A stretch of 64,000 nucleotides of DNA, from contig NZ_CAXUSG020000002.1 in assembly GCF_964253915.1 (NCBI RefSeq), positions 186,001-250,000 on the forward strand, read 5' to 3'. Under the pieces are notes generated by a model. That model ran no database searches, was not told the origin of the DNA, and saw nothing but the letters and a program-made list of their open reading frames with translations. This document shows positions 8,870 to 16,901 of the stretch, piece after piece (the stretch's first letter is position 1; every line of letters starts with the position of its first letter). The stretch is from Metarhizobium sp964253915 (lineage in GTDB: Bacteria; Pseudomonadota; Alphaproteobacteria; Rhizobiales; Rhizobiaceae). Position numbers and translations under genes: made by a program.

Positions 8870-8907
8870 CGTGTCGACTGAGATTTATTTGTCAACAGCG
8901 TGTCGAC
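8870..8907. promoter_or_regulatory. Direct repeats CGTGTCGAC, candidate GntR operator
   Basis: CGTGTCGAC occurs at 8870-8878 and 8899-8907, 29 bp apart, in the 198-bp divergent region between the transporter operon and the GntR gene. The second copy contains the palindrome TGTCGACA. A related TTGTCGGC lies just upstream. Autoregulation and control of the divergent operon by the GntR protein is the natural inference. Confidence 0.4.
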
Positions 8908-8986
8908 AAAGTCAAGCGGAAAAATTACATTGCCGTGCGGTTGGTTTTCTGGCCCAATGGTGCATCCGCCGATGAAGGGGACCTAA

Positions 8987-9706
8987 GTGTCTGACGAAAC
9001 TGAAGTGAAACGAATCCGGGGAACCGGCTGGAAAAGCGTCTATGAAACGCTTCGCAACGAGATCCTCGCATTGACGCTGCCGCCCGGGCAGCTTCTCGAC
9101 GAGACGACTCTCGCCGAACGTTTCGACATGTCCCGCTCGCCGGTGAGAGAGGCACTGATCCGGCTAGGGGCGGACGAACTGGTGGTGACGCTTGCCAACC
9201 GCAGCACGATCGTCGCGCCGATCGAGGTGGCGACCTTCCCGAAATATGTCGAGGCGCTGGATATCGCCCAGCGCATGAACACCCGCCTCGCCGCAGCGCT
9301 GCGCACGGAAGCCGACCTGAAGGTTATCGCCAAGCGCGACAAGGCTTTCGCGGCGGCGGTCCGGACCGGAAACCACCTTGCCATGTCGGAGGCGAACAAG
9401 GAGTTCCACATGGCGATTGCCTATGCCGGCAAGAACCAATACCTCGCCTCCTTCTACGACAAGCTCCTCTCCCAGGGGCAGCGCATGCTGCATCTTCACT
9501 TCGAGTATCTGGAAAGAACCCGCGAGGGGTACCTTTTGACCGACGAGCACAACCAGATGCTCGAAGCCATCAGGGACAGGAATGTCGATCGGGCCGATGA
9601 ACTGGCGCATGCCCATACCCGCCAATTCCAGGATAATTTCATCAATTTCATGCGTGAGAACTATACGACCGACGTGACCCTCGGGCCGTTGTGGGCGGCG
9701 GAGTAG
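8987..9706 (+). CDS. GntR family regulator (FCD/FadR-like)
   Basis: A 239-residue regulator with an N-terminal winged helix-turn-helix (LPPGQLLDETTLAERFDMSRSPVREALIRL, residues about 25-60) and an all-helical FCD ligand domain with the histidines expected for metal or carboxylate binding (FHMAIAYAGKN, DEHNQMLEAI). It is divergent from the imino/amino-acid operon and 3 bp from the reductase-like gene, so it very probably controls both. Ligands of this class are usually small organic acids or pathway intermediates. Confidence 0.88.
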   Translation: MSDETEVKRIRGTGWKSVYETLRNEILALTLPPGQLLDETTLAERFDMSRSPVREALIRLGADELVVTLANRSTIVAPIEVATFPKYVEALDIAQRMNTRLAAALRTEADLKVIAKRDKAFAAAVRTGNHLAMSEANKEFHMAIAYAGKNQYLASFYDKLLSQGQRMLHLHFEYLERTREGYLLTDEHNQMLEAIRDRNVDRADELAHAHTRQFQDNFINFMRENYTTDVTLGPLWAAE

Positions 9707-9709
9707 ATC

Positions 9710-10495
9710 GTGAGCACAAGCAGTATTGGTTTTGTCGGCACCGGAGCGATCACCGAGGCCATGGTTCGGGGATTGCTGGCGGGCTCCGCTTCAGCCACCG
9801 AAATCCATCTTTCGCCGCGCAGCGCCGACATTGCTGCGCGGCTTGCCGCCGAATTTCCGGCGGTGCATGTGGCGAAGGACAATCAGGAGGTCGTCGATCG
9901 CAGCACTATCGTCTTTCTCGCCATCCGGCCGCAGATCGCCCGGGAGGTGATCGAGGCGCTGTCGTTCAAGCCGGGTCAACGCGTTGTCAGTGTCGTTGCA
10001 GCCACGGAACGGCAAAACCTGCTCGACTGGATCGGCGCCGACGTTCAACTCGTACAGGCCATACCGCTGCCCTTCGTCGCCGACCGGCTCGGTGTGACCG
10101 CCATCTTTCCGCCGGATACCGACGTAGCCGCCCTGTTCGACACCCTCGGCACGGCAATCCAGTGCGAGACGAAGAAGGAATACGATCTCCTGGCCGCCGC
10201 CAGCGCCCTGATGGCCACCTATTTCGGCGTCATGGAATTCGCCACCGACTGGCTAACCGAAAAGGGTCTCGAACGATCCAAGGGACACGCCTACATCGCC
10301 CGGCTGTTCCAGAGCCTGGCGGAACGGGCGCAACGTGCCGGCATCGATCGTTTCAGCGACCTGAGCGGAGAGTTCGCCACCAAAGGCGGTCTCAATGAGC
10401 AGGTGCTCGCAGATTTTGACACAGGCGGCGGCAAGGCAGCGCTGAACCAGGCTCTGGATCGTGTCCTGAACCGCATCGAAGGAATGACTGATTAG
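9710..10495 (+). CDS. Divergent pyrroline-carboxylate reductase (ProC-like)
   Basis: A 261-residue protein with the ProC-type N-terminal Rossmann motif GFVGTGAITEAMVRGLL and the family's second segment FLAIRPQIAREVIEAL. The usual ProC segment with PNTP reads AIPLPFVADRLGVT here, and the C-terminal SGSGPAY-type motif is replaced by ASALMATYFGVMEFATDW. It is therefore a paralogue with an altered substrate pocket, not the housekeeping ProC. It starts with GTG, 3 bp after the GntR stop codon, so both are one transcription unit. A role in reducing a pyrroline or related cyclic imine of the neighbouring pathway is inferred. Confidence 0.75.
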   Translation: MSTSSIGFVGTGAITEAMVRGLLAGSASATEIHLSPRSADIAARLAAEFPAVHVAKDNQEVVDRSTIVFLAIRPQIAREVIEALSFKPGQRVVSVVAATERQNLLDWIGADVQLVQAIPLPFVADRLGVTAIFPPDTDVAALFDTLGTAIQCETKKEYDLLAAASALMATYFGVMEFATDWLTEKGLERSKGHAYIARLFQSLAERAQRAGIDRFSDLSGEFATKGGLNEQVLADFDTGGGKAALNQALDRVLNRIEGMTD

Positions 10496-10539
10496 CGCGA
10501 TACCGCCAAAAGTGTGCGCCGGGTTCGCCCGGATCGCGC
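10495..10539. terminator. Hairpin between convergent genes
   Basis: GCGCGAT at the ProC-like stop codon pairs with ATCGCGC, and inside it CCGGG-TTCG-CCCGG forms a second stem with a stable tetraloop. The structure fills the gap between two convergent genes. It lacks a T-run. Confidence 0.5.
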
Positions 10540-10540
10540 C

Positions 10541-11365
10541 TCAGATGTCGAGGTTGTCCGGTACGGCCTCGAACACCATCTGGTCGTAGGCCGGCTCCAC
10601 ATGCGGCGGCGTTTCGCGCAGCACTGTGTCGTAATCCAGCGGCACATGCATATGCGTCAGGATGGCGCGTTTCGGCTTGAAACGCTCGATCCAGCCGAGC
10701 GCCTGTGTCAGCGACAGATGGCTCGGGTGGAATTGATATTGCAGCGTGTCGATGACCAGCACCTCCAATCCCTGGAGTTTGCCGATGGTCTGTTCGGGAA
10801 AGTCGCTGACATCGCTGCAATAGGCGACATCGCCGATGCGGAAGCCCAACGAATGAATGTCGCCATGCACCTGTAGGTGCGGCCGGAAACAGATCGGCCC
10901 ACCGGCACCGTCGATGACGATTGGAGCCTCGATGTCTTCGATAATCCGTGGTTCGACGATCGGCGGATAGTTGCTGCCGGGCGGCGTCTCCAGGCAATAG
11001 CCGAAGCCTTCGCGGATGCGCGCCATGGTCGGCGCGTCCGCATAAATGGGAATGCGCTGGCGGGCGGCGATGAAATAGCCGCGCAGATCGTCAATGCCGT
11101 GCAGGTGGTCGGCGTGGGCATGCGTATAGAGAACGGCGTCGATATGCTTGACCCGGGCGGCGATCACCTGCTCGCGGAAATCCGGGCCGGTGTCGATCAC
11201 CACCGTCGTGGTGCCGTGTGGCCCGGTTTGCTCGACAAGAAAGGCGGCGCGGGTGCGGCGGTTCTTCGGATTGTCGGGATCGCAAGCGCCCCAATCGCCA
11301 TTGATGCGCGGCACGCCCGGAGACGACGAGCAGCCGAGGATCGTGAAGCGGCGCCGGTAGCTCAC
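10541..11365 (-). CDS. MBL-fold metal-dependent hydrolase (PhnP-like)
   Basis: A 274-residue metallo-beta-lactamase fold protein. The metal-binding motif is THAHADH (HxHxDH), with further ligands in HGDIHSLG and a final histidine in LTHMHVPLDY. The N-terminal motif LGCSSSPGVPRINGDWGACD is typical of the PhnP-like subgroup, whose members act on cyclic phosphates or similar esters. I use the GTG at 11365, five bases after the tatD stop, since nothing upstream is conserved. In rhizobia this gene commonly follows tatD; its substrate is unknown. Confidence 0.85.
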   Translation of the reverse strand: MSYRRRFTILGCSSSPGVPRINGDWGACDPDNPKNRRTRAAFLVEQTGPHGTTTVVIDTGPDFREQVIAARVKHIDAVLYTHAHADHLHGIDDLRGYFIAARQRIPIYADAPTMARIREGFGYCLETPPGSNYPPIVEPRIIEDIEAPIVIDGAGGPICFRPHLQVHGDIHSLGFRIGDVAYCSDVSDFPEQTIGKLQGLEVLVIDTLQYQFHPSHLSLTQALGWIERFKPKRAILTHMHVPLDYDTVLRETPPHVEPAYDQMVFEAVPDNLDI

Positions 11366-11369
11366 GGCC

Positions 11370-12149
11370 TCAGATCCGCGGCAGCTTCGTGAAGAGGCGA
11401 TAAGCGTTTTGGGTGGTGATATCGGCCATCTCTGCTTCGCTAACGCCCATGGTCTGCGCCAGAACTTCGGCGGTGTTGACGACGTAGGACGGTTCGTTGC
11501 GTTTTCCCCGCCAGCGCTTCGGCGCCAGATACGGCGCATCCGTCTCCACCAGCAGCCGGTCGAGCGGTACGGTGGCGGCGATCTCGCGCAGTTCTTCCGA
11601 TTTCGGAAAGGTGAGGATGCCGGAGAAGGAAACGTACCCGCCGAGCGCGACGCCGACGCGGGCAAGCTCCGCCCCCGAGGAGAAGCAATGCAGGATGAAG
11701 GGAAAAGCGCCCCTGGCCGTTTCGTCGGTCAGGATTGCGGCCATATCTTCGTCGGCGCTACGGCTGTGGATGACGAGCGGCAGGCCGGTTTGGCGCGCGG
11801 CCTCGATGTGCTGCAGCAGGCCGGCCTTTTGATCCGCCGGCTTCTGCGTGTCGTAGAAATAATCAAGCCCTGCCTCGCCGATGGCGACGACCTTAGGATG
11901 CGCCGAAAGCCTGACGAGGTCGGCGGCCGTGACGTCAAGCTCCTCGTCGGCATTGTTCGGATGCGTGCCGACGGAGCAAAAGACATTTTCGTAGCGGTCG
12001 GTGATCGCCAAAAGGTCCGGCAGCTTGCGGACCCGCGTCGAGATGGTGACGATCTGCCGGACGCCGGCATCACGGGCACGTTCGATGATCTGGTCGCGCT
12101 CTTCCGCGAAATCCGGGAAATCCAGATGGCAATGGGTATCGATCAGCAT
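11370..12149 (-). CDS. tatD: TatD family metal-dependent hydrolase (DNase)
   Basis: A 259-residue TIM-barrel amidohydrolase. It shows the N-terminal DTHCHLDFPDF, the glutamate in AIGEAGLDYFYD, H in LPLVIHSRSADEDM, FILHCFSSGAEL, and the final ETDAPYLAPKRWRGKRNEP, all hallmarks of TatD/YcfH. TatD proteins act as 3'-5' exonucleases or DNases in quality control. It follows metG by 17 bp on the same strand. Confidence 0.93.
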   Translation of the reverse strand: MLIDTHCHLDFPDFAEERDQIIERARDAGVRQIVTISTRVRKLPDLLAITDRYENVFCSVGTHPNNADEELDVTAADLVRLSAHPKVVAIGEAGLDYFYDTQKPADQKAGLLQHIEAARQTGLPLVIHSRSADEDMAAILTDETARGAFPFILHCFSSGAELARVGVALGGYVSFSGILTFPKSEELREIAATVPLDRLLVETDAPYLAPKRWRGKRNEPSYVVNTAEVLAQTMGVSEAEMADITTQNAYRLFTKLPRI

Positions 12150-12166
12150 ATGCGTCTATCCCGCCC

Positions 12167-13723
12167 TCAGGCATCCGCTTCCGGTGGAACGTAGCGCGGG
12201 AAGACCGGCTTCGGCGCTTCCAGCGGCGTGCCCGGAACCAGCCGGCCGGCCTCGCCCAGTGCCGCGAAATCCCGCTTTTCCGCAGGTGCGGCCACGAGGT
12301 CGAGCAGCTTTTCGGCCGAACCCGGAATGAACGGCTGCAGCAGGATGGCGATCTGGCGCACCACTTCCGCCGTGACGTAAAGCACGGTTCCCATACGCTC
12401 CGGATCGGTCTTCTTCAGCGCCCACGGCTCCTGACCGGCGAAATAGCGGTCGGTCTCCGAGACGACGGCGATGATCGAGGCCAGCGCCCGGTGGAGGAGC
12501 TGCTTGCCCATGTCGTCGCGGGTGGACGCCAGCAGCGCATCGGCTGAGGCGAGCATCGTCTTGTCTTCGTCGCTCAGCGCGCTCGGTGTCGGGATCTTGC
12601 CGTCGCAATTCTTGACGATCATCGACAGCGAACGGCTGGCGAGGTTGCCGATGCCGTTGGCAAGGTCGGAATTGATGCGCGTGCCGATCGCCTCTTCGCT
12701 GTAGCTGCCATCCTGGCCGAAGGAGACTTCGCGCAGGAAAAAGTAGCGCACCGGATCGAGGCCGAAATGGTTCACCAGGTTGACCGGATCGACGACGTTG
12801 CCGAGCGATTTCGACATCTTCTCGCCCTTGTTGAGCAGGAAGCCGTGGGCGAAGACGCGCTTCGGCAGCGGCGCACCGGCCGACATCAGGAAGGCCGGCC
12901 AGTAGACGGCGTGGAAGCGGATGATGTCCTTGCCGATGATATGCACGTCGGCCGGCCAATATTTCGCCCGCGGGCCGTTCTTGTCTTCGAGGTAGCCGGT
13001 GGCGGTGATGTAGTTGGTCAGCGCGTCGACCCAGACATACATGACGTGCGACGGATCGTTCGGCACCTTGATGCCCCAGTCGAAGGTCGTGCGCGAAACC
13101 GAAAGGTCCTTCAGGCCACCCTTGACGAAAGAGATCACCTCGTTGCGGCGTTCAGCCGGGCCGATGAAGTCAGGGTTTTCCTCGTAATGCTTCAGCAGGC
13201 GGTCCTGGTATTCGGAGAGCTTGAAGAAGTAGCTCGCTTCCTCGACCCATTCCACCGGCGTGCCCTGTGGCCCGTAGCGCACGCCGTCGGCGCGCACTTC
13301 GGTTTCGTCTTCCTGGTAATAGGCTTCGTCGCGCACCGAATACCAGCCAGCGTAGCTGTCCTTGTAGATGTCGCCATTGTCGGCCATCAGGTTCCAGATC
13401 GTCTTCGACGTCTCGTGATGGCGGTCCTGGGTGGTGCGGATGAAATCGTCGTTCGAAGCGTTGAGCATGACCGCCATCGCCAGGAATTCGGCCGAGTTGC
13501 GGTCGGCGAGTTCCTGCGGGGTGATGCCCTCGGCACGCGCCGTCTGCTGCATCTTCTGGCCATGTTCGTCGGTGCCGGTCAGGAAAAACACGTCGCGACC
13601 GTCGAGGCGCTGGTAGCGCGCCATGGCATCCGTGGCGATCAGCTCGTAGGCATGGCCGATATGCGGCTTGCCGTTCGGGTAAGAAATCGCGGTGGTGATG
13701 TAGAAGGGCGTCTTGGTGGTCAT
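12167..13723 (-). CDS. metG: Methionyl-tRNA synthetase
   Basis: A 518-residue class I aminoacyl-tRNA synthetase. The HIGH-type motif is in YPNGKPHIGHAYE and the KMSKS motif in NKGEKMSKSLGN. The family-specific FFLTGTDEHGQK and the C-terminal anticodon-binding helices are present. It lacks the C-terminal tRNA-binding EMAP-like domain, as in the short form common in alphaproteobacteria. ATG 13723 gives MTTKTPFYITTAISY, the usual N-terminus; an upstream in-frame extension is not conserved-looking. Confidence 0.96.
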   Translation of the reverse strand: MTTKTPFYITTAISYPNGKPHIGHAYELIATDAMARYQRLDGRDVFFLTGTDEHGQKMQQTARAEGITPQELADRNSAEFLAMAVMLNASNDDFIRTTQDRHHETSKTIWNLMADNGDIYKDSYAGWYSVRDEAYYQEDETEVRADGVRYGPQGTPVEWVEEASYFFKLSEYQDRLLKHYEENPDFIGPAERRNEVISFVKGGLKDLSVSRTTFDWGIKVPNDPSHVMYVWVDALTNYITATGYLEDKNGPRAKYWPADVHIIGKDIIRFHAVYWPAFLMSAGAPLPKRVFAHGFLLNKGEKMSKSLGNVVDPVNLVNHFGLDPVRYFFLREVSFGQDGSYSEEAIGTRINSDLANGIGNLASRSLSMIVKNCDGKIPTPSALSDEDKTMLASADALLASTRDDMGKQLLHRALASIIAVVSETDRYFAGQEPWALKKTDPERMGTVLYVTAEVVRQIAILLQPFIPGSAEKLLDLVAAPAEKRDFAALGEAGRLVPGTPLEAPKPVFPRYVPPEADA

Positions 13724-13841
13724 GATCGGCGTCTTGTCCGGCAGCTTGCGTTTTTTAAAAAATTCAACGCCGCTCTTACTCCATGTTGCCGCCAAGCGAA
13801 ACAGCAAGTTTCGGTGATCGCCTACCACGCTTCGGTTTTCG

Positions 13842-14855
13842 TCAGGCCGCCAGTTCGCCGAGGATCGAAATGATCGTTTGCTTGCGATCGAGATTGTAGG
13901 CCTGCGCCACCGTCAATCGCTCGCCGATCGACGAGGACAACCGGGCGAAATGATCGGCGGTGCGGATATCGCCCGAAAGCGCCGCCTGCCGCGCCCGGCC
14001 CATGATATGGTCGCCGATGTGGCTGACGAAGAACGCGAAGATCGTCTCCGCATCCTTCGAGGACAGGGCATCCGCCAGTTTGTGCATCGCCTTGCGTGCC
14101 GTCGGCCCTTGCGAGGAGAGAACCTGTTCGAAGGCGGCGACGATATCCATGCCGCCGTAGTTGACGAGTTTGAGCGCCTCGGAGACGCTGCCTTGAGCCG
14201 CCGCCAGCGTCCGGGCATCGATATCCAGCCCCAGATGCGTCGTTGCCTGATGCAAGGCCTCGTCGTCCAGCGCCGACAATTTTAGCGGCAGGCAGCGCGA
14301 GCGGATGGTCGGCAGCAATTTGCCGGGAGCGTGCGACAGCACCAGGAACATCGCCTGCTTCGGCGGCTCCTCGAGGATCTTCAGGATGGCGTTGGCGGCA
14401 CTGCGGTTCAAGTCGTCGGCGGGATCGACGATGACGATACGCCAGTTGCCGGTGCCTGAGGTCTGCGAGAAAAATTTGCCGGCACGCCGAACCTCGTCCA
14501 CGGTGATCGCCGATTTCACCTTGCCGGATTTTTCATCCACCGGCCGCGCCAGGTGCAGCAGGTTGTGCGAAGCGCCGGCGGTAATCTGTCGACTGACGGG
14601 CGAAGCCGGATCGGGATCGGCAAGCCGCTCCGGTGCCGTCGCCGGGTTCGGATGGCTCAGCACGTGATTGGCGAAGCGGAAGGCGAGCGTCGCCTTGCCA
14701 ATACCCTCCGGTCCCTCGACCAGGATGGCGTGATGGCCTTTGCCGGACCGATAGGACTGCGCCAGAAAGGCCTGCGCCTCGTCATGGCCGAAAAGGCGTG
14801 TATTTTCCGCCGGCGGAATGGCGCCGTCGAGGACGCCCGGTTTTTCTTCACTCAT
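13842..14855 (-). CDS. holB: DNA polymerase III delta prime subunit
   Basis: A 337-residue AAA+ clamp-loader subunit. The P-loop region is VEGPEGIGKATLAFRFANH, followed by the sensor segment IVDPADDLNRSAANAILKILEEPP and the SRC motif in TIRSRCLPLKL. In delta prime the ATP site is often degenerate; here the P-loop reads GPEGIGKAT, with A in place of the second-last residue of GKT/S. The gene overlaps the tmk stop by four bases (ATGA), the standard tmk-holB arrangement, and works in chromosome replication. Confidence 0.93.
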   Translation of the reverse strand: MSEEKPGVLDGAIPPAENTRLFGHDEAQAFLAQSYRSGKGHHAILVEGPEGIGKATLAFRFANHVLSHPNPATAPERLADPDPASPVSRQITAGASHNLLHLARPVDEKSGKVKSAITVDEVRRAGKFFSQTSGTGNWRIVIVDPADDLNRSAANAILKILEEPPKQAMFLVLSHAPGKLLPTIRSRCLPLKLSALDDEALHQATTHLGLDIDARTLAAAQGSVSEALKLVNYGGMDIVAAFEQVLSSQGPTARKAMHKLADALSSKDAETIFAFFVSHIGDHIMGRARQAALSGDIRTADHFARLSSSIGERLTVAQAYNLDRKQTIISILGELAA

Positions 14856-15538
14856 TGCGCTGCTTCCGGTTCCTTGTGCCGGTCGGCGGGCACAGTGCCG
14901 AGCAACGGTTCGACGGCGGCCAGAATCTCGCCAGCGATGATGCCTTGAGCCTGCGTTGCGTCGATCACCTTGCAACGTTCCGGTTCGGCGGCGGCGATGT
15001 CGAGAAAGGCCTCGCGTCGCTTCTCGTGCGTCTCCGTCTTCTCCTTTTCGAAGCGGTCGGGCACGACGGTCTCGGAGCCGGCGCGGACACGTGCCCGCTT
15101 CAGGCCGATTTCCGCAGGGATATCGAGGATGATGGTGCGGCTGGGATAGGTGCCGTTGACGGCGATGCGAACGAGCGTTTCGATAAAATCGGCGTCGAGG
15201 TTGCCGGTCACGCCCTGATAGACACGCGACGAATCCATGAAACGGTCGCAGAGCACGATGACGCCCTTGTCGAGGGCCGGACGGATGACCTGCTCGACAT
15301 GGTCGCTGCGGGCGGCGGCAAAAAGGATGGCCTCCATGCGCGTGCCGAATTCTTCCGCAGCACCGGACAACAGCACGTGTCGTACGGCTTCCGCCCCAGC
15401 GGAGCCGCCGGGCTCGCGGGTCACCAGGACTTCATGGCCACGGCTCGACAATGAATCCGCGAGAAGACGGATCTGGGTCGATTTCCCCGCTCCTTCTCCG
15501 CCTTCAAAACTGACGAACAAACCTGATCCTTCAGCCAA
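14852..15538 (-). CDS. tmk: Thymidylate kinase
   Basis: A 228-residue dTMP kinase making dTDP. It has the P-loop FEGGEGAGKSTQ, the DRx-type motif LCDRFMDSSRVYQG and the lid region RARVRAGSETVVPDRFE. It sits directly upstream of holB with a 4-base overlap, which supports both assignments. Confidence 0.96.
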   Translation of the reverse strand: MAEGSGLFVSFEGGEGAGKSTQIRLLADSLSSRGHEVLVTREPGGSAGAEAVRHVLLSGAAEEFGTRMEAILFAAARSDHVEQVIRPALDKGVIVLCDRFMDSSRVYQGVTGNLDADFIETLVRIAVNGTYPSRTIILDIPAEIGLKRARVRAGSETVVPDRFEKEKTETHEKRREAFLDIAAAEPERCKVIDATQAQGIIAGEILAAVEPLLGTVPADRHKEPEAAQ

Positions 15539-15668
15539 CGACGATGTCCTGCTTCATGCTTCCAAATTCCGGCATCCGACCTGTTTAACCCAACTCGTTC
15601 GCCGGCGAAACCGGACGCATCCGAATGGCTCCGGTTTTAAGACTAAATATAGGGGTAAAGCGGCGTTT

Positions 15669-16829
15669 TTACAGCCAGAAGAACATCAGTTCCAACACGG
15701 CATCGGTTGCCCGGCTGACCAGCGTGCCCTGCCCCACTGCGGCGGCGGTGTAAAGCGGAACCTCGCGCAACAGCCGCTCCCCGGCAAACACCCGCAGCGT
15801 TCCCGCCTGGAAACCCGTTTCCACCGGCGCCGTGAGCGGCCAGCGATAGACGATCCGTGCCGCCAGCCGTTCCGGGTTGTTGATCGGCACGAAAATATCG
15901 ACCGGCGCCTTGGCGACAAGATCCACCTTCGATTGCTCGCCGCCATAGACGCTGGCCGCGCCGATCACCTCGCCATCGGCAAAGATGCGCTTGCTTTCGA
16001 AGTTGGTAATGCCCCAGTCGAGAATACGCTTGGCTTCTTCCAGCCGCTCCTTTTCGTTCGCCAGCCCGCCCATGGCCAGGAACAGGCGCTTTCCGTCACG
16101 ATTGACCGTGGCGATAACAGAATATCCCTCACCCTCGGCAAATCCCGTCGCAAAGCCATCGACGCCGATGTTGGCTCCGACCAGCGGATTGCGGTTGCGC
16201 TGGCGGATCTTGTTCCACTCGAATTCCGCCTGGGCATAATAGGGGTAGAATTCCGGATAGGTCGATTGCAGGTGCCGGGCGAGCGTCACCAGTTCGCGCA
16301 TGCTGATCTTGGAGCGCGGATCGGGCAGGCCGGTGGGATTGGCGAATGTCGCCGCCGGCAGGCCGATCTCGCGCGCTCGCTTCGTCATCCGTTCGGCAAA
16401 GGCGTCTTCCGAACCGGTCATGCCCTCGGCGAGAATGATGCAGGCGTCGTTGGCCAATTGCACCGTCACGCCTTGGATGAGATCGAGCACGCTGACGCGG
16501 GATTTCAGCGCCGCAAACATGGTGGAGGTGCGTGACGGCGCCCCGCCCGTTCGCCAGGCATGTTCGGACACGGCATATTCCGTCGTCGGCTGGATTTCGC
16601 CCTTGCGCAATGCGTCGAAGACGATCTCCATCGTCATCAGCTTGGCAAGGGAGGCCGGGGACACCGGCACATCCTCATCCTTGGCGATGATCACAGTGCC
16701 GGTCGAGGCCTCGATCATGTAGATCTGCTTGGCCTTCGTTTCGAAAGCCGTACCGTTTTGCGCCGTCGCGGCAAGCGCCGGACCGACCGAAAGCAGGCAG
16801 ATGATCAAAAACTGCAGCACTGTCCGCAT
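15669..16829 (-). CDS. PBP5-like D-Ala-D-Ala carboxypeptidase with degenerate motifs
   Basis: A 386-residue exported protein of the DacA/DacC (peptidase S11) family, with a signal peptide (MRTVLQFLIICLLSVGPALA) and the C-terminal beta domain plus a hydrophobic tail (AVLELMFFWL). The SxxK motif is intact (S60-L-A-K63 in SPASLAKLMT). However, the SxN motif reads L125-A-N127 (VQLANDA in place of QSGNDA), and the KTG triad reads A227-T-G229 (DGFATGF). The lysine codon position is a clear GCG. Two of three active-site motifs are thus altered, and normal carboxypeptidase activity is doubtful. It follows rlpA on the same strand and precedes tmk. Confidence 0.85.
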   Translation of the reverse strand: MRTVLQFLIICLLSVGPALAATAQNGTAFETKAKQIYMIEASTGTVIIAKDEDVPVSPASLAKLMTMEIVFDALRKGEIQPTTEYAVSEHAWRTGGAPSRTSTMFAALKSRVSVLDLIQGVTVQLANDACIILAEGMTGSEDAFAERMTKRAREIGLPAATFANPTGLPDPRSKISMRELVTLARHLQSTYPEFYPYYAQAEFEWNKIRQRNRNPLVGANIGVDGFATGFAEGEGYSVIATVNRDGKRLFLAMGGLANEKERLEEAKRILDWGITNFESKRIFADGEVIGAASVYGGEQSKVDLVAKAPVDIFVPINNPERLAARIVYRWPLTAPVETGFQAGTLRVFAGERLLREVPLYTAAAVGQGTLVSRATDAVLELMFFWL

Positions 16830-16901
16830 GGCGATTCCCGTTGAGCGACTGTGCCGATTTAAAACAACCGGAGGCGCGGTGCCAAGCAAAACAGCGCGGC
16901 G

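Noticed and set aside
13724..13828. N-terminal extension of metG from an upstream in-frame start
   Set aside because: The extra 35 residues are basic and unlike any MetG N-terminus; ATG 13723 gives the standard start.
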